A DNA stretch of 64,000 bases. It comes from Pseudomonas sp. P7548 (GTDB lineage: Bacteria; Pseudomonadota; Gammaproteobacteria; Pseudomonadales; Pseudomonadaceae). Each line of letters starts with the position of its first letter. Positions within the stretch are counted from its first letter, which is position 1. Below are positions 38,138 through 47,091 of this stretch, one piece after another. The notes beneath the pieces were generated by a model, which was not told where the DNA came from, ran no database searches, and saw nothing but the letters and a program-made list of their open reading frames with translations. The stretch spans positions 120,450-184,449 of the forward strand of contig NZ_JACARO010000014.1 in assembly GCF_013386585.1 (NCBI RefSeq). Direction: 5' to 3'. A program made the translations under genes and the position numbers.

Positions 38138-38782
38138 TTATACACTTAACCATTTGCTCTCCTCATCGCTCCATACTTTTACTATCTTGGCGGGGCAGCC
38201 CACGGCAATGACGTTACTGGGGATGTCTTTGGCGACAACGCTATTGGCGCCGATGATCGATCCACTGCCGATAGAGGTGTTGGGGAGCACCACGACATTG
38301 TCCCCGATCCATACGTTGTCGCCAATGGTTACTGGGCCGCTGCTGCCCAGCTTTCGTTCGAAAGGTGCTTCGTAGGGGCTGGATTGGTTTTCTCCCGAGT
38401 AGACCCCGTGAGAATGGTCAGTGATGTGAATCTTGCTGCCCATCAAGACATTACGGCCTATCGTTATTTTGTTGCAGCACGCTATATGCAGATGATCACT
38501 GGCGGAAAAGTTCTCACCAATTTCGACATGCGGCTGATAGGTGAACGCTAGGTATTGAGGAATGGCGTGTAGCCAGAGCCCTTCACCGACCCTGAAGTTG
38601 TTACCCAGGGTGATGTGTTCCAGTCCAAAGACCTTGGGGCCACGGCCAAGGTAGGCACGTCTGCCTGGTGTAGGAAGCGTTCGGAGGTGAATCAACGCGC
38701 GCCACACCAACAGAAACCGTCCCACCACAAGAGGAATGATGAACAGATGGTGCTGCTTTAATTTCTTTAGAAAGTATGACAC
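38138..38782 (-). CDS. Left-handed beta-helix (hexapeptide) acyltransferase
   Basis: 214 residues. Hexapeptide repeats such as VTIGDNVWIGDNVVVLPNTS, IGSGSIIGANSVV and VGCPAKIVK place it with WcaF/maltose O-acetyltransferase-like enzymes. ITDHSHG supplies the likely catalytic His. It probably acetylates a hydroxyl of the repeating unit with acetyl-CoA. The start is GTG 38782. The N-terminal HHLFIIPLVVGRFLLVWR stretch is hydrophobic and may contact the membrane. Confidence 0.85.
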   Translation of the reverse strand: MSYFLKKLKQHHLFIIPLVVGRFLLVWRALIHLRTLPTPGRRAYLGRGPKVFGLEHITLGNNFRVGEGLWLHAIPQYLAFTYQPHVEIGENFSASDHLHIACCNKITIGRNVLMGSKIHITDHSHGVYSGENQSSPYEAPFERKLGSSGPVTIGDNVWIGDNVVVLPNTSIGSGSIIGANSVVAKDIPSNVIAVGCPAKIVKVWSDEESKWLSV

Positions 38783-38830
38783 CGCGTTTACTCGTACTTA
38801 GGTTTTAACAGATTTTGCCAACAGTGGATT

Positions 38831-39817
38831 TTAATCATGTCCGGATTCAGGCGACCGGTTGCGTGTCAGCCGAAGATAAGTGTTAGCCATGATTTTAAGC
38901 AGAGGCCGTGGGGCAATTGAAATTACGGCAACAATGAACAGTGGGTAATGGATGGACAGGCGAAGGGATTGCTTGAATTGCCTATAGATCGAGTAGCTCA
39001 ACAATCCGCGAACGCGTAGGGATATCATACCCCTTACTGAAAAAGCACCGGACACGGCTGCAAAACTACGGCATGCGAAGAGTTTACTCTTCAGCGTATA
39101 GCTTGAAGGCAGCGAGAAAACAAAATTCACCCATTTTTCAATCCCGACTTCAAAGATCTTCGGCGTATGCGCCCAGCTCTTTTTTTGCAAGGTTGGACTT
39201 TCGAGCGACGTAATGGAAACATCGTGCTCCCATCGGATCACCCCATTGTTGCGTGCAACATGCTCAAATATGATCCCCGTCTGCATAAAATAAGAGCCGA
39301 TGTACCGGTTGAAATCGGCATTGGCGATCAACTCTTGATTGAAAATAAGGCAACTCATGCAACTCATTATTCCGGCAAGCTCGGTCAACAACGTATCTGG
39401 GCAGCTATAGTTTTTGCTGGTCGTTGTATTTTTATCTATTAGATTGACGACTATTGCGCTATAGCTGTCTGGGGTTTCAATAAGCTTGAGTATGGTTGCG
39501 ATACCGTTTTCAGGAATTTGCGACGTGTCCCCCAGAAGCCAGACATACTGGGTGTTTGCAGCCTTCAATGCTTTCTCGAAATTGGCCTCGGGACCTACCG
39601 TGCTTTCGCTTCGTAGGCTATGAATAAGACCATATTCTTTTTGCCACTTGGCGATCACGTCCTGTGTGTTATCGGTCGAGGCATTGTCTGATATGAAAAT
39701 CTGCACGTTATGGCTACGGGCCAGTGGGACGTGCACGGAGAGGGATTGATCAAGAAAGTCGGCCCGATTGTAGGACGGTATAACGATTGAAAGTGAAGGG
39801 TTTCCAACGGGGCTCAT
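38831..39817 (-). CDS. Family 2 glycosyltransferase
   Basis: 328 residues. PSLSIVIPSYNRADFLDQSL and FISDNASTDNTQDVI are clear GT2 N-terminal motifs, and WLLGDTSQIPENG replaces the usual GDDD region. It resembles abequosyl- or dideoxyhexosyl-type transferases, which would suit a 3,6-dideoxy sugar donor made by this operon (inference). Base composition looks lower in GC than the flanking core genes. Its start overlaps the wzx stop by 4 bp. Confidence 0.78.
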   Translation of the reverse strand: MSPVGNPSLSIVIPSYNRADFLDQSLSVHVPLARSHNVQIFISDNASTDNTQDVIAKWQKEYGLIHSLRSESTVGPEANFEKALKAANTQYVWLLGDTSQIPENGIATILKLIETPDSYSAIVVNLIDKNTTTSKNYSCPDTLLTELAGIMSCMSCLIFNQELIANADFNRYIGSYFMQTGIIFEHVARNNGVIRWEHDVSITSLESPTLQKKSWAHTPKIFEVGIEKWVNFVFSLPSSYTLKSKLFACRSFAAVSGAFSVRGMISLRVRGLLSYSIYRQFKQSLRLSIHYPLFIVAVISIAPRPLLKIMANTYLRLTRNRSPESGHD

Positions 39818-41145
39818 GTGTGCGATCTCTTGAAATTTTTAAATATCCAGTACACCCAAGGCATCACCAAACAAAGCGCGCTGAAGAACCCGAGAAACAG
39901 GTAGTCGAAAGGAAGGTAGATGGAGATAGCCAGCGTTGTTGCTCCTACGTACACGCCTTGTACCACAGAGGCAATGAGCAGTGGTTCCCGTTTGTGGGCA
40001 CGCATGTAAACAGCCATCGAATTAATCCACAGTTGGATCAGCCAGCCAAGTCCCACCAGCGTCAGTGCTGTGTGTGAAAGCAGGCGGCTGGCAATCGGCA
40101 AGTAGCCCTTGAGCAGTTCGATGCCTATAAACAGAGTTGCCAGGCCTAGGATATACGTCAGTGTGGCGAGCAGAAGGGCGCGCTTGAAGGTCGTTTCCAG
40201 TGCTGGATAATCTTTCTGCGCAACATACATGTTCATTTTTGGCGTGTTGATCGAGACCCAGATGTTCGCGATGCTGAAAAGCGCCATGCATACCGCCATG
40301 GACAGGCCCACCTGTCCCGCCTCTACCGTTCCATAAAAATGGAATGCCAAAGGGGTAAAGATGGACAGGATGAAGTAGCCGCTTATCCAACTGACGGCAA
40401 ATCGCCACATCAGTGGCATGATTTCGGGGGCCCACGCGTGGTGGTTGTTCCTACTAGCGATACAAAGCTGTTGCAGCATTTTTTTATAGCGGTGTCCGAT
40501 CAGTGCCAAGCCTGTTATTGCACCGGCTAGCAAGGCTATCGCCAGTGCGTAGAGTTCTTCCCCGCAGAAGAGCAGAAGTGCGGTCACGGTGACGGTGCTT
40601 ACGCTGATGTAGAAGCGGATTTTTTGCACATCACCAACACTGTCGCACCCCTCGATAAACGATAGCAACATGCTGTTCAGGAACACCAATACTGATGCCG
40701 CACCATAGATGAGCCAGGGCAGCTGCCAGTTGATAGATGAGCCTTTGCTGTTCAGAAAAAAGTACCCCGCCACCAAGACCAGAGGGAAAATCACGATGGC
40801 CATTGCACTTGACCACTTCAAGGCAAATTTTCCAAGGGTGGCCAAACGGGCCAAGTGCTGGGTATTACCTGTGAGTGTCTTATCAGGATTGAACTTGAGG
40901 TGCGCGAACTCGTGGGATGAATACAGCAGCAGTATTGAAGAGAATCCCATGTCGGCGAATACTGCCAGGGCGGCAAGGCTAATAAATGTGTACCAGTAAC
41001 CTTGAGCTTCTGCAGAGAGGTAAAGGGGGACTAATAGCAACAGCAGAGGTCCGGAAAACAATCTCCAGAGCTGATTGATGGCAGAGTGACGGACATCGTA
41101 GCTCAGTAGTGTTTTGAGCAGCTTATTTTTCACGGCTGGTGGCAC
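39814..41145 (-). CDS. wzx: O-unit flippase, Wzx-like
   Basis: 443 residues with about 12 hydrophobic segments and no soluble domain. SAINQLWRLFSGPLLLLLVPLY near the N-terminus followed by DMGFSSILLLYSSHEFAHL is in keeping with polysaccharide-transporter (MOP) flippases. It would move the undecaprenyl-linked oligosaccharide across the inner membrane. The start is GTG 41145, or the GTG four codons later. A 105-bp spacer to the aldolase gene is the longest gap in the operon. Low sequence conservation is normal for Wzx. Confidence 0.78.
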   Translation of the reverse strand: MPPAVKNKLLKTLLSYDVRHSAINQLWRLFSGPLLLLLVPLYLSAEAQGYWYTFISLAALAVFADMGFSSILLLYSSHEFAHLKFNPDKTLTGNTQHLARLATLGKFALKWSSAMAIVIFPLVLVAGYFFLNSKGSSINWQLPWLIYGAASVLVFLNSMLLSFIEGCDSVGDVQKIRFYISVSTVTVTALLLFCGEELYALAIALLAGAITGLALIGHRYKKMLQQLCIASRNNHHAWAPEIMPLMWRFAVSWISGYFILSIFTPLAFHFYGTVEAGQVGLSMAVCMALFSIANIWVSINTPKMNMYVAQKDYPALETTFKRALLLATLTYILGLATLFIGIELLKGYLPIASRLLSHTALTLVGLGWLIQLWINSMAVYMRAHKREPLLIASVVQGVYVGATTLAISIYLPFDYLFLGFFSALCLVMPWVYWIFKNFKRSHT

Positions 41146-41250
41146 ATTCTATTTTTCAACTTTTGAAGGTGGACGTGAAGTGGTGTTCGGGGCTCCCGAC
41201 CAACATCCCATTTGGACATGACCGTGCCCCGAATACTGTATTGCCGTAGA

Positions 41251-42258
41251 TCACTGCTTCGCGGCCAACTCTTTGGCAACTTCGATAATCAGGCTTTCCT
41301 GGCCAGCAACTGCTTTGCGTTCGCCCAATCGAAAAAACACGTCCCTTGGGTCTACACCGAACTCTGCGGCCGCTCTGGCCACGGGTTTGGCAAAGCCAGA
41401 GAAAACGCCCGCGAGGCCACTCACGATGGAAATCGGGGAGATGGAGGGGGCGATAAAGCCCAGCTCCTTTTCGGCCATCGTAGCGGCATCGAGAATTTTG
41501 AACAGATCAATCCCTGTGTCATATCCCAGTTTGTGCAGTATCCCAACGAGTACTTCAAGTTGGGTATTGCCAGCGCCAGCGCCAAATCCACGGATAGTGC
41601 CATCGAGAATGGTCGCGCCTTCATTGACCGCTGTTACGGAGTTGATAACAGCCATTCCAAGATTATTGTGGCCGTGGAAGCCGACAGGGATGGACAGACC
41701 ACCTACCAGAGCGCTGATGCGGGCTTTTACATCATCGACCATCTGGGCGCCCGCAGAGTCCATGATGACAATGGCCTGCGCCCCATAGGATTCCATCTTC
41801 CTGGCTTCTTCAAGCAGTACTTCGGGGCTAGCCATGTGCGTCATCATTAGGATGCCCCAGGCCTCCTTACCCGACTCTCGAACATAGCCGATATGACGCT
41901 GCGTAACATCGGCCTCGGTGCAGTGGGCGGCGATCCGGAACACGTCGACACCGAGTTCGACAGCCTTGCTCAGGTCTTTTTTGATAGTGCAAAAACCCGG
42001 AATGACGTGAATGGCCAGTCGGGTGTTAATGAGGTGCTCGCGGGAGATTCTGAAAATTTCCGGGTCGCTGAGGCGACTTTCCCCGACAAGCATGGAGGAG
42101 CCACCGAGACCATTGCCATGGCCGACCTCGATAATCGGTACATTCGCGGCCTCGGCTGCCTTGCAATAAGCGATGAACGCCTCCGCTCCCAATTTGTGAC
42201 CCACTGCGTGGTTACCATCGCGCAATGTGGGGTCTGTAATGAGAATTTGCTTAGGCAT
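41251..42258 (-). CDS. 4-hydroxy-2-oxovalerate aldolase-like enzyme (DmpG/BphI family) inside the polysaccharide operon
   Basis: 335 residues, full length. DPTLRDGNH (Arg13, Asp14, His17) and GFHGHNNL (His195, His197) give the metal and catalytic residues of class II pyruvate aldolases. The C-terminal partner-binding domain GVDPRDVFFRLGERKAVAGQ is also kept. Catabolic DmpG splits 4-hydroxy-2-oxopentanoate into pyruvate and acetaldehyde and passes the aldehyde to DmpF. The substrate-side motif that I recall as GYAGVYSSF in catabolic enzymes is GLAGVFSGF here (281-289), so both Tyr are changed and specificity may differ. The start overlaps the DmpF-like stop by 8 bp. No aromatic ring-cleavage genes are near, so a biosynthetic use for a sugar side chain is likely (inference). 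Confidence 0.85.
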   Translation of the reverse strand: MPKQILITDPTLRDGNHAVGHKLGAEAFIAYCKAAEAANVPIIEVGHGNGLGGSSMLVGESRLSDPEIFRISREHLINTRLAIHVIPGFCTIKKDLSKAVELGVDVFRIAAHCTEADVTQRHIGYVRESGKEAWGILMMTHMASPEVLLEEARKMESYGAQAIVIMDSAGAQMVDDVKARISALVGGLSIPVGFHGHNNLGMAVINSVTAVNEGATILDGTIRGFGAGAGNTQLEVLVGILHKLGYDTGIDLFKILDAATMAEKELGFIAPSISPISIVSGLAGVFSGFAKPVARAAAEFGVDPRDVFFRLGERKAVAGQESLIIEVAKELAAKQ

Positions 42259-43162
42259 GCAGTTTTTCCTTGGCGTGTGCGGATGTCGCGATCATTTCTG
42301 CGACTGCAATGGCCGCACAGTTGATGATGTCCAGGTTGCCGGCATACTGTGGCAGGTAATCGCCGTTGCCCACGACTTTTATGGTCGTCAGTACCCGGTC
42401 TCCTTCAATCGTCGGCGGTACGATCAGCGCGTAGCCCGGAACATACTCCTTAAGCTTCGCAACCATTGCCTCCACCGACTGACGAATTGCAGGGATGTCA
42501 GGGTTGGCGATCTTGGCGTAGATAGTAGTCTGCATGTCGATCGGCGGGTTGGCCGGGTTCAGGATCAGGATAGCCTTGGTCCTCTGCGCGCCTGAGAAAC
42601 GCATCAATGCATCTTCAGTGGTTTCTATGTACTCATCGAGGTTGGCTCGAGTTGCCGGCCCCGCACTGAGCGAGGCAATGCTGGAGACAACTTCGATGTA
42701 GTCCACATTGGCATGAACGGCGGCGATCGCGCTGGCGATCGGGATAGATGATTGCCCGCCGCAGGTAATCATATTGATGTTCTGAGCGTCTCCACTTACG
42801 CATTCCTCGGCGTTGATGGCTGGGATGCAGAAGACGCCCAGCTTTGCCGGGGTCATGTCGATGACGGTCTTTCCGAGTTTACGCAATGCATCCCAGTGCC
42901 CAACATGGGCATGAGCGGAAGTCGCATCAAAAACCAGGTCGCATACGTCAGGCGACACGAGAATCGCATCAATACCCTTATCGGATGTTGGAATGCCTAG
43001 CTCGGCTGCTCTTTTCATGCCGGCCGACGAGTAGTTGCGCCCGGCGAAAAGCGTACACACGAGATGCTGAGAGCGCATTATCTTAACGAGCAGATCGGTA
43101 CCAATATTGCCCGAACCGATAATAGCTACTTTCAGTACTTTTTTAGTGACCATTACATACAT
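42251..43162 (-). CDS. Acetaldehyde dehydrogenase (acylating), DmpF/BphJ family, inside the polysaccharide operon
   Basis: 303 residues, near the usual length. NAD motif VAIIGSGNIGTDLLVKI, DMTPAKLGVFCIPAINAEE and the active-site Cys in NINMITCGGQSSIPIA are intact. It interconverts acetyl-CoA plus NADH with acetaldehyde. With the overlapping aldolase gene it should form the channelled DmpFG complex. Run in the reductive direction it would supply acetaldehyde for aldol addition to pyruvate. Two ATGs (43162 and 43153) are possible starts. Confidence 0.87.
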   Translation of the reverse strand: MYVMVTKKVLKVAIIGSGNIGTDLLVKIMRSQHLVCTLFAGRNYSSAGMKRAAELGIPTSDKGIDAILVSPDVCDLVFDATSAHAHVGHWDALRKLGKTVIDMTPAKLGVFCIPAINAEECVSGDAQNINMITCGGQSSIPIASAIAAVHANVDYIEVVSSIASLSAGPATRANLDEYIETTEDALMRFSGAQRTKAILILNPANPPIDMQTTIYAKIANPDIPAIRQSVEAMVAKLKEYVPGYALIVPPTIEGDRVLTTIKVVGNGDYLPQYAGNLDIINCAAIAVAEMIATSAHAKEKLHA

Positions 43163-43191
43163 CCAAGGAAGCGCATATTCAAAGCAAGTCG

Positions 43192-44130
43192 TTAGTTTAC
43201 CAGTAGCTCTTTGATCTCAAGCGCATGCTGTGTTTCGTGCAAGAAGAAGAAGTTCGTTTCTTGCGTCTGCTCATCCATCAGGCCGAACGCGCGAAGTTTT
43301 CCTTCAGGGTCAGCGGTGAAACATTGGTAGCCCAGCCCGTGAAACAGCTCAATGATCTGGTTGGGGTGGTAGTCAAATTTTGCTGCCCATTTTCGCAGCA
43401 TTTCAGTGAATACAATAGGCTTGTCCTGGGCCAGTAACTTCAGTGCACCCTGGAAGACAAAAAGCTCGGCGCCTTCGACGTCACATTTGATGAAGTCGAC
43501 TTTAGGCAGATTCAATTGTGTTGACGTGTCGTCGAGTACTTTGACGTCGCAAGTGATTTTCTTGACGTCGGAGCGACCGCTCAAGTTAGCTGAAGAAGCG
43601 TTCCCGGAGCCGCCGGGGTAGAAATAGAACTCTAGAGTTTTTTCTTCCGAAGAAAAACCGAAATTGAAGGTCTTGATGTTATTCAATTCGTTGATTCGCA
43701 CGTTTTCCTGAAGTGCCAGATACGTGGAATCAATGGGTTCGAAAGCGTAGACACTGACACCTGGATTTTTTTTGGCGATGTTGAGGGCATACCACCCCAT
43801 GTTTGCGCCAATATCCAGTACGCATGCATTCGGCTTGACCAGTTTCATGATCATGTTTGAATCGATCAGCTCATAATCGCCGAAATTGAGAATCTCAACC
43901 GGCGCAACGCGCTTGTCAAACTCGGGGCATACAATTTTTATTCCGTTGTCACGCGATGTCATGATCACCTTTGCGTCGGTGATTTCAATACGAGCAACGT
44001 TTGTTTCTTGCAACCATGATGCGTAAGAAAAGAGTGTGCTATGGAAGTCGTTGTACATTCCATCTATATAGTCAGGTTTGCTCAATGCTTGGTTTTCAAA
44101 ACACTGACGCATCTCTTCCATATTCTTCAT
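43192..44130 (-). CDS. FkbM-family SAM methyltransferase
   Basis: 312 residues. ACVLDIGANMGWYALNIAKK and YAFEPIDSTYLALQENV are the SAM-site motifs; VDFIKCDVEGAELFVFQGAL is the FkbM hallmark. It probably O-methylates a hydroxyl of one sugar of the unit, perhaps on the branched sugar. The ATG overlaps the previous stop by 4 bp (ATGA), so it is coupled to the epimerase gene. Confidence 0.88.
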   Translation of the reverse strand: MKNMEEMRQCFENQALSKPDYIDGMYNDFHSTLFSYASWLQETNVARIEITDAKVIMTSRDNGIKIVCPEFDKRVAPVEILNFGDYELIDSNMIMKLVKPNACVLDIGANMGWYALNIAKKNPGVSVYAFEPIDSTYLALQENVRINELNNIKTFNFGFSSEEKTLEFYFYPGGSGNASSANLSGRSDVKKITCDVKVLDDTSTQLNLPKVDFIKCDVEGAELFVFQGALKLLAQDKPIVFTEMLRKWAAKFDYHPNQIIELFHGLGYQCFTADPEGKLRAFGLMDEQTQETNFFFLHETQHALEIKELLVN

Positions 44131-45182
44131 GTGTAGCTCTCAATTGTTTTTTTGAAGCCCTCACGGACAGAGGTCCGGGGGAGCCATCCTAGCTTTTTGA
44201 CTTTAGCGATATCTGGGCAATTTCTTACAATGGGACTTACTAAGTACGTGCTGTCATTTTCTCGGGCAGCAAACAAGACACTCAACTTTTTCTCGGGATA
44301 CAACCCCGCCAGCATTTCGGCCAACTCTCGGATACTGATTTCTCCCTCTGGGTTGCCGACATTGTATGCCTCGCCGTGGGCGCCGTTGAACAACACCGTC
44401 CAGAAACCTGCAACCGCGTCTGCGGCGTAGCAGAAAGCGCGCCGAGCCGTGCCGTCGCCTTTCATGGTAATGGGCTGATTATTCAGGATATTGGCCACAA
44501 AATCAGCATAAACCCTGCCGTCATTCAATAACATGTGAGGGCCGTAGGTGTGAAACGGCCTGACGATGGTCGCCGGCACACCTGCCTGATGCTGCCAACT
44601 GATGCACATGTTCTCACCCATTCGTTTGCTTTCCGCGTAGCAGGCACGGACTGACGTGGGGTCGACGAACCCGAAATCTCTCTCGGAGGTCGGTACACTA
44701 TCCGTCTGACCGTATACTTCGCCGCTGCTGAAGAAGAGAAACCCTTTCGATCCGCTCTCGGCTGCACGCTTCAGTAACGCTGCTGTCCCGAGTGTGTTGG
44801 CGCTCAAGGTGCCAATCGGGTCGGTCGAGTAGTACTTGGGGCTGGCCTGGCTGGCGGCGTGAACAATGTAATCGGGGCGCACATCGAATGCCAAAGGCTC
44901 GCTGACGTCTTGCTCTATACAAATTAAATCCGCTCTGCCCATGGCATGTGCAAATCTGCGTTCAAAGCGCTGCCGGCTGCGCACCAGGGCGAAGATCTGA
45001 ATCTCCAGCCCTTGGGTTTCGTTGAGAAACAACAACGTTTCCACCATGTAGGCGGCAAGAAAACCCGAAGCGCCCGTGATGAGCACCTTCTGTCCTTTGA
45101 GGCGATGCCAGGGCAGTGCGTATTGGGTCGTTATTGCCAGCAAGTCGCTTGCGACGATGGCATTGCGCACGATGTTTTCCAT
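44127..45182 (-). CDS. NAD-dependent sugar epimerase/dehydratase or ketoreductase (extended SDR)
   Basis: 351 residues. NAD motif VLITGASGFLAAYMVETL near residue 33, catalytic SSGEVYG and YAESKRMGE, and a C-terminal NVGNPEGEISIRELAEML segment typical of nucleotide-sugar SDRs. A short N-terminal extension (30 residues) precedes the Rossmann fold. In the yersiniose pathway an SDR (YerF) reduces the ketone left by the TPP enzyme. This gene, 8 bp after the second TPP enzyme, is the best candidate for that step, though plain epimerisation is equally possible. Confidence 0.8.
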   Translation of the reverse strand: MENIVRNAIVASDLLAITTQYALPWHRLKGQKVLITGASGFLAAYMVETLLFLNETQGLEIQIFALVRSRQRFERRFAHAMGRADLICIEQDVSEPLAFDVRPDYIVHAASQASPKYYSTDPIGTLSANTLGTAALLKRAAESGSKGFLFFSSGEVYGQTDSVPTSERDFGFVDPTSVRACYAESKRMGENMCISWQHQAGVPATIVRPFHTYGPHMLLNDGRVYADFVANILNNQPITMKGDGTARRAFCYAADAVAGFWTVLFNGAHGEAYNVGNPEGEISIRELAEMLAGLYPEKKLSVLFAARENDSTYLVSPIVRNCPDIAKVKKLGWLPRTSVREGFKKTIESYT

Positions 45183-45190
45183 AGGCGGGT

Positions 45191-47023
45191 TTAAGCGCCT
45201 AACGTCTTGGATTTTTCATGCATCCCCTGGAGCATGGCACTTTCCAGCTGGTCACGTGGGATCAATGGCGAGAGATCTTCCAGTGGCGGAGAAACCAGCG
45301 AACCATCCTCTTTCACTATCACAGAGAGCTTGGGCGAGAACAGTTGCTCGGGGTGCATAAACACTTCGCAGATAATCGGCCCAGTTGCGGCCTGCACTTT
45401 TTCCAACGCTGCGTCCACGTCATCCCAGTGACGAATCTGGCAAGACGGGATGCCAAAGCCCGTCGCCAATTTTGAGAAGTCTGGGCACGAAACGCCGGAG
45501 GTCCGGTCGGTCCCCACGTAAGAGCCTTTGAATAATGAGTTCTGGGTGTGCTTGATCATCAAGTAGCCATCGTTGTTGAAGATGAACAGCTTGATTGGCA
45601 ACTGGTGATGCACGATGGTTTGAAGTTCCTGCAGGTTCATCATCATGCCGCCGTCACAGTTGAGGCACATGACTTCGCCCCGATCGGTGGCAAACGATAC
45701 CCCCAGCGCCGCGGGCAGCCCATAGCCCATTTCACCCAGGCCGGTAGAGGTCATCAGGCGCTGGCCATCTTTCAGGCGCAGTACTTGGTGCCCGCACAAC
45801 AGGGCGGTGCCCATATCGGTAACGACGATTTGGTTCGGTTTGAATGCGCGATTCAGGCGCTCCATGAAGCGATAGGAGTTGATAAAGCCGCCTTTGTCGG
45901 CATGCTCTTCAGCGACCCAAGGGAACTGCGCTTCGTAGGCTTCACATTGCGCCAGCCATGGCGCCTTTGAGGGAATTGTCAACGGCTCCAGACGCGCTAT
46001 CAAGGCTTCGATAAAGACAGCGGCGTCGCAGACGATGACTTCCTGGGTGCGTGAAGCATTCTTGATCGCCTCTTCACGGCTGATGTCTACCACGTCAATC
46101 CGCGCTTCACGTGCCAGTTCGGTCAGGTCATAACCAACCTGGGGTATGGCCAGGCGGGTACCGATGGCAAGTACGTAATCACTATTTTGCAGGATAAAGT
46201 TTGCCGAGCGCTGGCCGTAGACACCGGCGCGCCCGAACACCAAAGGGTGATCGGAGTCGATCATGTCGATACCCGCCCAAGAGACTAGGCTGGGTGTACC
46301 AAGTTTCTCCAGTAACGGCGCAATTCGCTTTTCGGCACCCGCCAAACGGATGCCATTGCCCAGCCAAAGGAGTGGTCGCTCGGCGTTGAGCAGGGCGGCT
46401 ACAACACTGTCAACCTGCGCGGTCAGATCAGCGCTGATTGTTTTATCGACAGGGGGGGCCTGGAAATGTGTCATCTCGGTGGCCGGAATACGGCTGGACT
46501 GGATGTCCATCGGTATTTCGATCCAAGTTGGGCCTGGTCGGCCTTCCAGCGCGACGTGTACGGCTTTTTCGAGTTCGTAGACCGCTTGTTCCGGCTGGGT
46601 GACGCGCTGGGTGTATTTACAGACTCGGCTCACCATCTGGCAGGAGTCGTAACCCTGGACGCCCCACATGCGCAGTGGGTTATCCACCGAGCAATGCTTG
46701 GAGTGTTCATTGCCTGCGATGACCAGGCACGGAATGGAGTCGGCCCAGGCGGAGACCACCCCGGTGACGCCATTGGTGGAGCCGGCGCCCGTCGTCAGCA
46801 ATGCGGCGCAAAGGCGGCCGTTGGTACGGTAGTAGGTTTGTACTGCCATGCAAGCGGCCTGTTCATGGTGTACACAGACAATTTCTGTGTAGCCACGACG
46901 GCTGATGGCTTCAAAAAGATGAACGTTGCCAGCGCCGATAATCCCGAACGCGTGGGTGATGCCCAGGTTCTCCAGTGCTTCAGCAATCTGCTCGCTTACT
47001 TTTATTTTTTCCTGTGCTTGCAT
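45191..47023 (-). CDS. Thiamine-diphosphate-dependent enzyme, acetolactate-synthase-like (second copy)
   Basis: 610 residues, three-domain TPP fold. The activating Glu is in VHHEQAACMAV (about residue 55), the central domain is intact, and the cofactor site is CDGGMMMNLQELQTIVHHQL with NNDGY. No ilvN-like small subunit and no isoleucine/valine genes are near. Together with the 570-residue enzyme at 47092 it probably transfers an acyl carbanion from a 2-oxo acid to a keto sugar. It is clearly not a recent duplicate: lengths and motif residues differ (CDGGMMMN against GDGGAQLN). Confidence 0.82.
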   Translation of the reverse strand: MQAQEKIKVSEQIAEALENLGITHAFGIIGAGNVHLFEAISRRGYTEIVCVHHEQAACMAVQTYYRTNGRLCAALLTTGAGSTNGVTGVVSAWADSIPCLVIAGNEHSKHCSVDNPLRMWGVQGYDSCQMVSRVCKYTQRVTQPEQAVYELEKAVHVALEGRPGPTWIEIPMDIQSSRIPATEMTHFQAPPVDKTISADLTAQVDSVVAALLNAERPLLWLGNGIRLAGAEKRIAPLLEKLGTPSLVSWAGIDMIDSDHPLVFGRAGVYGQRSANFILQNSDYVLAIGTRLAIPQVGYDLTELAREARIDVVDISREEAIKNASRTQEVIVCDAAVFIEALIARLEPLTIPSKAPWLAQCEAYEAQFPWVAEEHADKGGFINSYRFMERLNRAFKPNQIVVTDMGTALLCGHQVLRLKDGQRLMTSTGLGEMGYGLPAALGVSFATDRGEVMCLNCDGGMMMNLQELQTIVHHQLPIKLFIFNNDGYLMIKHTQNSLFKGSYVGTDRTSGVSCPDFSKLATGFGIPSCQIRHWDDVDAALEKVQAATGPIICEVFMHPEQLFSPKLSVIVKEDGSLVSPPLEDLSPLIPRDQLESAMLQGMHEKSKTLGA

Positions 47024-47091
47024 TTTAAAACTCCGTCGATGGACGCTCAGCCTGATCGAAGACCCGCAGCTGACTTTCGAAAATTTATGGG

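Noticed and set aside
41251..43162. Aromatic meta-cleavage operon remnant
   Set aside because: No dioxygenase, hydrolase or hydratase genes are present, and the pair is embedded and overlapped within a sugar operon.
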